Shown here: piece by piece, positions 1 to 7,323 of the stretch
How the letters are laid out: each line of letters opens with the position of its first letter
Position numbering within the stretch: position 1 is the stretch's first letter
Source: an uncultured Aeromonadales bacterium
GTDB taxonomy: Bacteria > Pseudomonadota > Gammaproteobacteria > Enterobacterales > Succinivibrionaceae
DNA: 16,709 bases
NCBI GenBank assembly: GCA_902796095.1
Contig: CADBNP010000341.1
Coordinates: 1 to 16,709, forward strand
Reading direction: 5' to 3'
Position numbers and translations under genes: made by a program
Notes under the pieces: generated by a model
What the model was told of the DNA's origin: nothing
Databases searched by the model: none
Seen by the model: only the letters and a program-made list of their open reading frames with translations

Positions 1-96
1 CATCCTGTCCGGCATCCTTCTGTGGCAGCAGCAACGATCTGTTAATATGCTTCGAATATTTTCTGCAAAATTCATCCATGGATCCGTATCTGACAT
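1..96 (-). CDS. Possible 5' end of an unrecognised minus-strand gene (partial)
   Basis: A minus-strand frame opens with ATG at 96-94 and stays open for 32 codons to the window edge. The peptide begins MSDTDPWMNFAENIRSIL and continues with a cysteine-rich TDRCCCHRRM stretch. A GGAGG lies at 116-112, but its 15-nt distance from the ATG is too long for a normal Shine-Dalgarno, and an in-frame stop sits just upstream of the ATG. I do not recognise the family. If real, the gene is divergent from the helicase at 375 and would share the repeat-bearing region between them. It could equally be a chance open frame. Confidence 0.25.
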   Translation of the reverse strand, partial: MSDTDPWMNFAENIRSILTDRCCCHRRMPDRM

Positions 97-160
97 TTGC
101 TGATGATTTTACCTCCGGATGAATGATTTTTGTTCTGTTGCAGCAATCAGTTTTAACCGG

Positions 161-259
161 TTCAGTACCGTTTTTTCACTATATTTTTATTCGTTTAATA
201 CCGTTTTTTCACTTTGATTTTTTGCTTTTAATACCGTTTTTTAACAAAAATTCAAACCC
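161..259. repeat. Three direct repeats with exact 33-bp period
   Basis: The core TACCGTTTTTT occurs at 166, 199 and 232, which is exactly 33 bp apart each time. The first two copies continue as CACT, the third as AAC. Copies two and three are also preceded by the same TTTAA, and the rest of each unit is AT-rich and poorly conserved. A 33-bp step is close to three helical turns, so the cores would lie on nearly the same DNA face. The array lies 116-209 bp upstream of the helicase ATG at 375 and upstream of the possible divergent gene at 96. A cooperative operator or iteron-like site is inference. Confidence 0.65.
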
Positions 260-284
260 GTCATGAAAACTTCTTTTCGTGACG
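259..284. repeat. Inverted repeat upstream of helicase promoter
   Basis: CGTCATGAAAA at 259-269 and TTTTCGTGACG at 274-284 form an 11-bp stem with one G-U pair and a CTTC loop. No run of T follows on the plus strand, and only an interrupted T-rich tract follows on the minus strand. It lies just upstream of where the -35 of the downstream promoter would be. A protein-binding dyad or a weak minus-strand terminator are both possible. Confidence 0.5.
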
Positions 285-311
285 CCTGACATACTCCGAA
301 AAAAAGGCTTG

Positions 312-320
312 TGCTAGATT
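312..320 (+). promoter_or_regulatory. Extended -10 promoter for the SF1 helicase gene
   Basis: TGCTAGATT matches an extended -10 element (TGn followed by TAGATT). No convincing -35 is seen at 17 bp; CTGACA at 286-291 is too far away. The predicted transcript start near 327 gives a leader of about 48 nt before the ATG at 375 and would exclude an upstream TTG start at 321. Confidence 0.4.
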
Positions 321-364
321 TTGAAAAACAGATCCTTACAGGCCGGAAAATTGTCCTTTGCTGA

Positions 365-370
365 AGGAGG
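365..370 (+). promoter_or_regulatory. Shine-Dalgarno that fixes the helicase start
   Basis: AGGAGG at 365-370 ends four bases before ATG 375. This strong site selects ATG 375 over the in-frame TTG at 321, which has no ribosome binding site and overlaps the putative -10. Confidence 0.75.
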
Positions 371-374
371 CAGA

Positions 375-1898
375 ATGATCAGAAACATCATCCTCAACGA
401 ACAACAGAAAAAGATCGTCGAAATGGATGTCAGCGGCACGCTGCTGGTCAGGGGAGTCGCCGGCTGCGGGAAAAGCACGGTGGCGGTAAAACGGGCTCTT
501 GCCATTCCCGTGCTGCTGTCAAAACGGAAATCCAGCGATGGACAGACAAATCTGTTTTCCCCGGAGCCTCTCAGCATCGCAATTTTCACCTACAATCTGG
601 TGCTTAAAAACTTTCTTACCAGTATGATCAGGGAAAGTCTGCAGTCCGAATACATGACTCAGCAGAAAAACAGCAATATCCTGCTGAACAGTGCAGATTT
701 TGAAAATGTTGAAATATCAGTGGAGACGATCTACAGTCATGCCTGGAAATATATCAGAGGGCACGGTTTCCTTTTGATGAATGAGCCCGAATTCATCAAA
801 ACGGTCAAAGACATCATCAAAACCGGTCATTTATCCAAATCACTTTCAAACCGCGATGTCTCTTTTTTCTGCGACGAGTTCAAATGGTTCAAGGGAATGC
901 GTGTCAGAGATCTGGATGAATACCTGAAGATCATTCGCAGAGGCCGCGAGGGCAGACTGGGAGCCGAAGATCGGAAAATCATATGGGAACTGTACGGCAG
1001 ATTCAAAAACTATCAGAAGACCAGCAAAAAGATCCTGTATGAGGATTTCCCCAATCTTGCCCTGAAGTTCATTGAAAAGGGGGAAGATCCTTCTGATTCA
1101 AAACTTCATTTATTCGATGCCATCATCATCGACGAGGCTCAGGATCTGTCCAGGGCTTCTCTGAAATTTCTGTCGTCTCTGGCGAAACCGAATCTTGCCA
1201 GCGTTACAATTCTTTCCGATGCAGCCCAGGCCATCTACCAGAACGGCATCACATGGAAGGATGCCGGCTTCAAAGTTCATGCCGGCAGATCCATTGAACT
1301 CAGGACAAATTTCCGCAGCAATCCGGCAATAAGCCGGGTGGCAAGATGCATTGCCGGCCGGATCACCGACAGGGACGATCTGATTGATATATCCGTAAAC
1401 GGGCAGGGGAATCCGCAGACATCTCTTCCCGAAATCCTGATCTGTCCTGATCCTGAAACAGAAATGCAGCTCCTCGTCCATCTGATACGAGGCATCATCA
1501 GTGATCACGGCAGTTCGTCGATAGCTGTTCTTTACAAGCTCAAAAGTATGAAAACCGGCTACATCTCAACACTGAATTATGCAGATATTCCATACATTGA
1601 TCTCAACGCAGGGAAGGAAAGTCCGATTTCCATCAATGACGGTGTCTATGTCAGCACCATGCACGCAGCCAAGGGACTTGAGTTTGATCATGTGATCCTG
1701 GCGGATGTAAATGAAAGCATCTTCAGATCCTTTGATGTCAGCGACTCGGAAATCGGGAACAAGAACAGGCGTCTCCTCTACACCGCCATGACCAGAGCCC
1801 GACAGAGTCTGCACATTCTCACATCTGATCGGGACTACGCTCTGATCCTTAATGACATCGAACCGGATCTGGCTGATATTCGATCCATAAGTCTTTGA
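375..1898 (+). CDS. UvrD/Rep-type SF1 helicase (ATP-binding, no nuclease domain)
   Basis: A 507-residue superfamily I helicase. Visible motifs in order: the Q-motif-like LNEQQ near residue 8; Walker A GVAGCGKST at 27-35; a FTYNLVLKNFL segment after it; Walker B with DEAQD at 253-257; a SDAAQAIYQ motif III; WKDAGF and GRSIELRTNFRSNP (motif IV); TMHAAKGLEFDHV at 428-440 (motif V); and YTAMTRA at 469-475 (motif VI, arginine finger). The block around WKDAGF and GRS resembles the helicase half of NERD-type nuclease-helicase proteins, but no NERD domain precedes it. It is shorter than UvrD or Rep, mainly in the 1B/2B inserts. It stands as a single gene with its own promoter and repeat array and converges on lysS. 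Such small helicases occur both in housekeeping and in defence contexts. The biological role is unknown; the helicase assignment is firm, and strand polarity (3'-5') is inferred from the family. Confidence 0.88.
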   Translation: MIRNIILNEQQKKIVEMDVSGTLLVRGVAGCGKSTVAVKRALAIPVLLSKRKSSDGQTNLFSPEPLSIAIFTYNLVLKNFLTSMIRESLQSEYMTQQKNSNILLNSADFENVEISVETIYSHAWKYIRGHGFLLMNEPEFIKTVKDIIKTGHLSKSLSNRDVSFFCDEFKWFKGMRVRDLDEYLKIIRRGREGRLGAEDRKIIWELYGRFKNYQKTSKKILYEDFPNLALKFIEKGEDPSDSKLHLFDAIIIDEAQDLSRASLKFLSSLAKPNLASVTILSDAAQAIYQNGITWKDAGFKVHAGRSIELRTNFRSNPAISRVARCIAGRITDRDDLIDISVNGQGNPQTSLPEILICPDPETEMQLLVHLIRGIISDHGSSSIAVLYKLKSMKTGYISTLNYADIPYIDLNAGKESPISINDGVYVSTMHAAKGLEFDHVILADVNESIFRSFDVSDSEIGNKNRRLLYTAMTRARQSLHILTSDRDYALILNDIEPDLADIRSISL

Positions 1899-1963
1899 GC
1901 CGGCACGGCAATTCACGCAAAGCAGCTTTCTGATGGCAGGCAGAGAAAAGTTACCCCGGCGAC

Positions 1964-1985
1964 AGGCTTTTCAGACAGCCTTTTT
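1964..1985 (+). terminator. Weak terminator-like hairpin after the helicase gene
   Basis: AGGCT at 1964-1968 pairs with AGCCT at 1977-1981 across an 8-nt loop and is followed by a short T run to 1985. The stem is only 5 bp, so this is a modest candidate. Confidence 0.35.
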
Positions 1986-2096
1986 AAATTGCGGTACAGC
2001 GGGCTGCACAAATTTGCGGACTGCCAATCCACACGAGTGAAGTCCTGGAATTCCAGTTTCGGCAAACGATTTTCATACGACACAAAATTTCACCAC

Positions 2097-2132
2097 AAAA
2101 AAGAGCAGATCACATCTGTTCGCAACCTGCTC
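2097..2132 (-). terminator. Rho-independent terminator of the lysS operon
   Basis: Read on the minus strand, GAGCAG (2132-2127) pairs with CTGCTC (2108-2103), followed directly by six T (2102-2097). A GC-containing stem with an immediate T tract, about 45 nt after the lysS stop, fits the end of the dgkA-recJ-prfB-lysS run. The loop is long (18 nt). Confidence 0.65.
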
Positions 2133-2176
2133 CTCTCTGAAAATTCAGATTCAAAACCGTCTGCCAAAACCGGCTC

Positions 2177-3715
2177 TTATCTGTCCTGCGGCTTCATGGC
2201 AGGGAAAAGAATTACATCCCTGATGGTATGAGTATTGGTCAGCAGCATAACCAGACGATCAATACCGATGCCTTCGCCTGCAGTAGGAGGAAGTCCGTAC
2301 TCGAGGGCGGTTACATAGTCCGCATCATAATACATTGCCTCATCGTCACCGGCTTCCTTCTGTGCAACCTGGGCACGGAAACGGGCGGCCTGATCATCGG
2401 CATCATTAAGCTCGGAAAAGCCATTGCCAAGTTCGCGGCCGGCAATGAAAAATTCAAAGCGATCAGTAAACTCTGTCTTTACATCATTTCTTCTGGCCAG
2501 CGGCGACACTGCTGCAGGATATTCAGTAATGAATGTAGGCTGAATAAGATGAGCTTCCGCAGTCTCCTCAAAAATAGCGGAATAGATGTGACCGAGCTCC
2601 CAGCTGTCCATAATCTCGATATGAAGTCTCTTTGCAACAGCCTTTGCTCTTTCAAGATCGCAGAGATCCTCCTCGGTAACGCCGGGTGCATACCTGAGGA
2701 TTGCCTCCTTCATGGTCATTTTTTCGAAAGGCTTTGAAAAATCAATTTCAAATCCCTCCTCACCAGGCTTTGCATATGTAAATTTGCTGGTACCAAGCAC
2801 ATCAAGAGCGATGTACTTGAACATATCCTCGGTCAGAGCAATCAGATCATGATAATCAGCATAGGCCATGTAGAACTCAATCATGGTAAATTCAGGATTG
2901 TGTCTTACGTCAATGCCTTCGTTGCGGAAATTGCGGTTCAGCTCAAACACCCGCTCGAAACCGCCCACCACCAGACGCTTAAGGTAAAGTTCCGGTGCGA
3001 TACGCATATACATGTCTATATCAAGAGCATTGTGATGAGTTATAAACGGACGTGCACTGGCTCCGCCCGGAATCGACTGCATCATCGGAGTTTCAACCTC
3101 CATGAAGCGGTGATCATTCAGATAGCGGCGGATGGCCTGAATAACCTTTGATCTGATCTGGAAGGTTCGTCTGGACTCCTCGTTGGCGATCAGATCAAGA
3201 TAACGCTGACGGCATCTTGTTTCCTGATCTGAAAGTCCCTTGAACTTTTCAGGAAGAGGACGGAGCGACTTGGTCAGCAGTCTGAGTTTTTCAGCATGAA
3301 CAGTAAGCTCCCCGGTTTTGGTTTTGAAAACATATCCTTCAATACCGAGAATATCTCCCAGATCCCACTTTTTGAACTCATTGTTGTAAAAGCCCTCAGG
3401 AAAACTGTCACGGGTTACATAAATCTGAATTTTTCCGCCCATGTCCTGAACTGTCGCAAAGGATGCCTTGCCCATAATGCGGCGGGTCATCATGCGACCG
3501 GCGATTTTAACCTGCGGCTTTACCTCTGCGAGCTCCTCTGCTGACTTTTCATCATAAAGTCTGTGAAGTTCATCTGAAATGAAATCTCTTCTGAAATCAT
3601 TCGGAAAAGCAATGCCTGCGGCTCTGATGGCCTCCAGTTTCTCTCTTCTCTGTCTCATTTCATTGTTGAGATTAAGTTCTGGATTCTCCGCAACATTCTG
3701 TTCTTGTTCGCTCAT
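2177..3715 (-). CDS. lysS: Lysyl-tRNA synthetase, class II
   Basis: A 512-residue class II lysyl-tRNA synthetase (E. coli LysS is 505). It charges tRNA-Lys with lysine in the cytosol, using ATP. The N-terminal OB-fold anticodon-binding domain spans about residues 60-150 (VKIAGRMMTRRIMGKASF). The catalytic domain follows: the conserved PGGASARPF at about 216-224, motif 2 with FELNRNFRNEGIDVRHNPEF at about 257-276, and motif 3 GIGIDRLVMLLT near the C-terminus. The class II hallmark residues are intact. The ATG at 3715 lies 20 nt after the prfB stop; the ribosome site is weak (AGGGTG or AGAG in the gap), which suggests coupling to prfB. The recJ-prfB-lysS order is the same as in E. coli. Terminator downstream at 2132-2097. 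Confidence 0.97.
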   Translation of the reverse strand: MSEQEQNVAENPELNLNNEMRQRREKLEAIRAAGIAFPNDFRRDFISDELHRLYDEKSAEELAEVKPQVKIAGRMMTRRIMGKASFATVQDMGGKIQIYVTRDSFPEGFYNNEFKKWDLGDILGIEGYVFKTKTGELTVHAEKLRLLTKSLRPLPEKFKGLSDQETRCRQRYLDLIANEESRRTFQIRSKVIQAIRRYLNDHRFMEVETPMMQSIPGGASARPFITHHNALDIDMYMRIAPELYLKRLVVGGFERVFELNRNFRNEGIDVRHNPEFTMIEFYMAYADYHDLIALTEDMFKYIALDVLGTSKFTYAKPGEEGFEIDFSKPFEKMTMKEAILRYAPGVTEEDLCDLERAKAVAKRLHIEIMDSWELGHIYSAIFEETAEAHLIQPTFITEYPAAVSPLARRNDVKTEFTDRFEFFIAGRELGNGFSELNDADDQAARFRAQVAQKEAGDDEAMYYDADYVTALEYGLPPTAGEGIGIDRLVMLLTNTHTIRDVILFPAMKPQDR

Positions 3716-3735
3716 TGTCTCTACACCCTATAACG

Positions 3736-4833
3736 TTATAAGCCCATCTTGAGGCTTGCTTCTATAAACTCATCCAAATCACCGTCGAGAACCGCCTGGG
3801 TATCCCGGTTTTCTACGGAAGTTCTAAGATCCTTTATTCTTGCATCATCCAGCACATACGATCTGATCTGACTTCCCCAGCCGATATCAGACTTGCTGTC
3901 CTCCAGAGCCTGTTTTTCAGAATTTCTCTTTCTCAGCTCCAGTTCATACAGTTTTGCTCTCAGCTGCTTCATTGCCTGATCCCTGTTGGCAAACTGGGAT
4001 CTTTCATTCTGGCATGTCACAACCGTGTTTGTCGGAATATGGGTAATGCGGACGGCTGATTCCGTCTTGTTGATATGCTGACCGCCGGCTCCCGAAGAGC
4101 GATACACATCCACTCTCAGATCCGCAGGATTTATATCAATTTCAATTTTGTCATCAACCTCTGGATAAACAAATGCCGAGCAGAAGGAGGTGTGACGTCT
4201 GTTGCCGGAATCAAACGGAGACTTTCTGACAAGTCTGTGAACACCTGTTTCAGTTCTCAGCCATCCGTAGGCATAGGGACCGGAAAACTTTACCGTTGCC
4301 GACTTTATACCGGCGATATCACCCTCGGACAGTTCTGTAATCTCGTGAGTGAAACCGTGGGAATCGCTCCATTTGAGATACATCCGCAGAACCATTTCAG
4401 CCCAGTCCTGAGCTTCGGTACCGCCGGAACCCGACTGGATATCCATATAGCAGTCGGATGCATCATGGGGGCCGGAGAACATACGGGCAAATTCAAGTTC
4501 CGACAGAGCCTTTTCCATTTTTGACAGTTCGGTCTGAGCCTCCTCGAGGTAGCTTTCATCCTGTTCATCGTTGAACATGGAAAAATACATTTCCACCTCC
4601 TCAGCGGAATTCTCCAGCTGATCTACAGTGCCGACAACATTCTCAAGAGATGATTTCTCCTTGCTGAGCTGCTGTGACTTCTCCTGATCATTCCATACAT
4701 CAGGCTGCTCAAGTTCTGCCGTAACCTCCTCAAGACGCTCGTGCTTATCTTCATAAGCCAGATAACTCTTTATGGAAGAGGTTCGATCCTTTATCTCATC
4801 AAGCTTTGCAATTAAAGGATTAATTTCTATCAT
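3736..4833 (-). CDS. prfB: Peptide chain release factor 2, encoded without programmed frameshift
   Basis: A 365-residue RF2, the same length as E. coli RF2, with which it aligns without gaps. It releases the finished peptide at UAA and UGA codons. Seen in the sequence: the stop-recognition tripeptide SPF in RKSPFDSGNRRHTSF (about 205-207) and the GGQ of SGAGGQHINKTES (about 250-252) that acts in the peptidyl transferase centre. Residue 246 is Ser. In E. coli, codons 25-26 read CTT TGA C and need a +1 shift. Here Leu25 is CTG (4761-4759) and is followed by GCT for Ala26, in frame, with no internal AGGGGG. I chose ATG 4833 because it gives MIEINPL, like E. coli MFEINPV, and has GGAAAAG upstream; the in-frame TTG at 4854 adds seven residues and lacks support. 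It lies 58 nt after recJ and 20 nt before lysS. Confidence 0.96.
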   Translation of the reverse strand: MIEINPLIAKLDEIKDRTSSIKSYLAYEDKHERLEEVTAELEQPDVWNDQEKSQQLSKEKSSLENVVGTVDQLENSAEEVEMYFSMFNDEQDESYLEEAQTELSKMEKALSELEFARMFSGPHDASDCYMDIQSGSGGTEAQDWAEMVLRMYLKWSDSHGFTHEITELSEGDIAGIKSATVKFSGPYAYGWLRTETGVHRLVRKSPFDSGNRRHTSFCSAFVYPEVDDKIEIDINPADLRVDVYRSSGAGGQHINKTESAVRITHIPTNTVVTCQNERSQFANRDQAMKQLRAKLYELELRKRNSEKQALEDSKSDIGWGSQIRSYVLDDARIKDLRTSVENRDTQAVLDGDLDEFIEASLKMGL

Positions 4834-4863
4834 ATCTTTTCCGGGAATTAGCAAATTTTGAGC

Positions 4864-4872
4864 ATTGTATCA
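4864..4872 (-). promoter_or_regulatory. Possible internal promoter for prfB-lysS
   Basis: On the minus strand TGATACAAT (4872-4864) is an extended -10 (TGn plus TACAAT) in the 58-nt recJ-prfB gap, giving a predicted start near 4857 and a leader of about 24 nt. No good -35 is seen at 17 bp; TTGATG lies 20 bp upstream. Confidence 0.4.
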
Positions 4873-4891
4873 CAAAACAGGCATGGCTACA

Positions 4892-6694
4892 TCAAACTTG
4901 ACTGGCTGAAACAGACTGATCCTGACACCCGCAGAGAACCGGATCGGCAGACAGTCTTTCGATCACGGTCAAATCCTCCACAATCAGCTGCAGATAAAAG
5001 GAGCCTCTCCAGTTGTTCAGCTCCAGTCTGTAGCACAGTTTTACCCGGCACTGACGCAGATCCGCACCCTGGATCTGCGGTGGAATATTGAACAGCATGG
5101 CACAGTACTCCAGGGTGGATCCCTCTGGCGACACGGACAGTCTGAGATGTCTGCATTCATTTATGAATCTGCACCTCTGAACAAGAAAATCACCCTCGAA
5201 AACAGGATATTCGAAATTTGTGCCCCATGGTCCGAGAAATTTTATCGCTCTTACAAAATCCAGCGTCAGATGATCAGCCGGAAGATATCCGTCTGTGTAA
5301 AGGATCCTGTCTGCACCGCCGTTTCCTATAACAGCGGCAACCTCCGATCTGAAGGCTTCGGTAAAGGCATCAAGTCCGCTCCGTCTTATGGTAAGCCCCG
5401 CAGCCATGGCGTGGCCTCCGTATCTTAATATGAGATCCGGACAGTTTCGGGATATGTTTTCCAGCACTGTCTTCATGTTAAGTCCCGTGACCGAGCGGAC
5501 GGATCCCTTGATTTCATCGTCCGATGACGGGGCGAATACGGCAATCGGACGGGAATACATGTCCTTGAGTCTTGATGCCACTATTCCGATAACTCCCTGA
5601 TGAAAGGACGGATCAAAAAGAACAATGGAGTTAAGACGGCCGAGATCCATCCCTTCTATAAGCCCCACAGCGGTGCTCCGCATCTGATTCTCAATTTCAC
5701 GGCGGCGTACATTAACATTCTGAAGTTCATCCACGATCATGTTTATACGTGCAGGATCATCGGAAAGAAGACACTCAATACTCAGTGACATATTGTCAAT
5801 GCGACCCACCGCATTAAGCAGCGGTGCTATCAGATGACAGATATCCGATTCTGAGGCCTGGGACGGGGCTCTTGAAGAGCGGAAAAGAATAATCGGAAAA
5901 CTCGGGTTTCCGGTTCCACGCCGGATCTGCTCGATTCCATGTCTGATCATGATGCGGTTGTTGCAGTCAAGACTGACCACATCGGCCAGGGATCCCACGG
6001 CAACAAGATCCAGGTAGGAAGACATGAGGGGAACCCTGATGCCTCTTGCCTCGAACCAGCCCCTGGCTGACAGCAGAGCTCTGAGGGCTGCCATCACATA
6101 AAAAATTACCCCTACTCCGGCAATAGCCTTGGAAGGAAACGGACACCCGTTCTGGTTTGGATTGACAATGACATCCGCATCAGGAACAGTTTCAGATGAA
6201 AGGTGATGATCTGTTATAAGAAGTTTTATACCCAGCTCCCGGGCTCTCACAGCTCCTTCAAAGCTGGTTATTCCGTTATCAACAGTAATTATAAGCTCTG
6301 CACCATGCTGCTGATGAACAATGTCGACAATTTCAGCGGAAAGACCGTATCCCATGGAAACCCGATCAGGAATAAAATAACTGACGTTTTCACAGCCGAA
6401 CCGCCTCAGCACTCTGACGGCAAGTGCAGTGCTGGTGGCTCCGTCCACATCATAGTCACCCACAACAACAATATTAAGCCGGCGAAGCATGGCGTCATAC
6501 AGCAGTTCGCTCGCCTTTTCAATACCGGTCAGGGAAGAGTAATGAAGCATTGATTTCAGAGACAGATCCAGTTCACTGCTGTTCTTTACCCCGCGGGAGA
6601 GAACAATCCTCCTCAGATACGGATCAGAAACCTCAGGGAGCAGACAGGAGTCTTCAAACTTCCGACGGACTATTTTTGAATTGATTTCCACCAT
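4892..6694 (-). CDS. recJ: Single-strand DNA exonuclease RecJ
   Basis: A 600-residue DHH-family 5'-3' exonuclease (E. coli RecJ is 577). It degrades single-stranded DNA in RecF-pathway recombination, mismatch and base excision repair. The metal-binding motifs are intact: GDYDVDGATST (D80 and D82), ITVDNGITS (D139), TDHH (162-164) and VGSLADVV (D238). These are followed by FHQGVIGIVASRL and the DHHA1-type GGHAMAAGLT, then a C-terminal OB-fold region. The start ATG 6694 lies 11 nt after the dgkA stop with no strong ribosome site, which suggests translational coupling to dgkA. The C-terminus is a little longer than usual and ends 58 nt before prfB. Confidence 0.95.
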   Translation of the reverse strand: MVEINSKIVRRKFEDSCLLPEVSDPYLRRIVLSRGVKNSSELDLSLKSMLHYSSLTGIEKASELLYDAMLRRLNIVVVGDYDVDGATSTALAVRVLRRFGCENVSYFIPDRVSMGYGLSAEIVDIVHQQHGAELIITVDNGITSFEGAVRARELGIKLLITDHHLSSETVPDADVIVNPNQNGCPFPSKAIAGVGVIFYVMAALRALLSARGWFEARGIRVPLMSSYLDLVAVGSLADVVSLDCNNRIMIRHGIEQIRRGTGNPSFPIILFRSSRAPSQASESDICHLIAPLLNAVGRIDNMSLSIECLLSDDPARINMIVDELQNVNVRRREIENQMRSTAVGLIEGMDLGRLNSIVLFDPSFHQGVIGIVASRLKDMYSRPIAVFAPSSDDEIKGSVRSVTGLNMKTVLENISRNCPDLILRYGGHAMAAGLTIRRSGLDAFTEAFRSEVAAVIGNGGADRILYTDGYLPADHLTLDFVRAIKFLGPWGTNFEYPVFEGDFLVQRCRFINECRHLRLSVSPEGSTLEYCAMLFNIPPQIQGADLRQCRVKLCYRLELNNWRGSFYLQLIVEDLTVIERLSADPVLCGCQDQSVSASQV

Positions 6695-6705
6695 GAACCG
6701 TCTAT

Positions 6706-7080
6706 TCAGCAGTAATTCTTAATCAGAATGACTATCCAGGTGGCAAGAGTGACCATCAGCATGGTAAAAACGGCGGCAGAGCCCATATCCTTGGCCCGGC
6801 CGGACAGTTCATTCCATTCATCACCGAACCTGTCAACCACTGCCTCTATTGCTGAATTCAGAATTTCAACCGTCATCACCAGCCATGGAAACACGGCAAG
6901 AAGAAAACGATCAAGCAGAGGAAGATCCGGAAGAAACACGGCAAGGAGAGTCAGAACAAAGGTTGCCATCAGTTCCTGTCTGAATGCTGCCTCGTTTTTC
7001 CATGCCGCCCTGTACCCCTGCATACTGTACTTGCCGGCATACACTATTCTCTTAATTCCCGTATTTCCTGTCTTAGCCAT
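6706..7080 (-). CDS. dgkA: Diacylglycerol kinase, DgkA type
   Basis: A 124-residue integral membrane lipid kinase (E. coli DgkA is 122). It phosphorylates diacylglycerol released by osmoregulated glucan or lipid A modification back to phosphatidic acid in the inner membrane. The amphipathic N-terminal helix with KNEAAFRQEL (E30) is followed by three membrane segments (about 37-52, 56-71 and 103-121). The active-site block EILNSAIEAVVDRFGDEW (E72, N75, E79) and LSGRAKDMGSAAV (K97, D98) are both intact. GAAGG-like GAAGG lies 6 nt upstream of the ATG. It is the first gene of a run with recJ, prfB and lysS; in E. coli dgkA is elsewhere, so this linkage is a local arrangement. Confidence 0.95.
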   Translation of the reverse strand: MAKTGNTGIKRIVYAGKYSMQGYRAAWKNEAAFRQELMATFVLTLLAVFLPDLPLLDRFLLAVFPWLVMTVEILNSAIEAVVDRFGDEWNELSGRAKDMGSAAVFTMLMVTLATWIVILIKNYC

Positions 7081-7109
7081 AAAAAACCTTCAATCAAACC
7101 GACTAGAAA

Positions 7110-7118
7110 ATTTTAACA
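7110..7118 (-). promoter_or_regulatory. Extended -10 promoter for dgkA-recJ-prfB-lysS
   Basis: On the minus strand TGTTAAAAT (7118-7110) is an extended -10. The predicted start near 7103 leaves a leader of about 22 nt with GAAGG as ribosome site. No clear -35 is seen. Confidence 0.45.
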
Positions 7119-7277
7119 GAGATCAGCGGATATTACATCAGAATCCTGAAACAGCGAGAGTGGACAAAAGGCATTTTTCTCAAAGTCAGTCGAAGTGTTT
7201 ACACGGACTTCACCGGGGAAAACTGATAAAAAAATGAACAATTTTGTTTTGTATCTGATGCATTATTTATACAGCTT

Positions 7278-7286
7278 TGGTAAAAT
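7278..7286 (+). promoter_or_regulatory. Extended -10 promoter for the PTS-like gene and prmA
   Basis: TGGTAAAAT is an extended -10 in the 243-bp divergent region between dgkA and the PTS-like gene. The predicted start near 7293 gives a leader of about 30 nt. The -35 is weak. No other structure stands out in this divergent region. Confidence 0.45.
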
Positions 7287-7323
7287 GTGCTGGTTGTCAC
7301 ATTTTTAACATCTGCAGGTCGGC

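Noticed and set aside
161..259. CRISPR array
   Set aside because: Only about 11-15 bp are conserved per unit, the remaining 18 or so are AT-rich filler, there are three copies and no cas gene.
321..374. Upstream TTG start that would add 18 residues to the SF1 helicase
   Set aside because: It overlaps the putative -10 and lacks a ribosome site, whereas ATG 375 has AGGAGG close upstream.
2228..2737. Antisense frame of 169 codons inside lysS
   Set aside because: lysS is unambiguous across the whole interval; the frame has no start signals.
4834..4854. TTG start extending RF2 by seven residues
   Set aside because: RF2 homologues begin at the methionine of MxEINP, and a Shine-Dalgarno fits ATG 4833.
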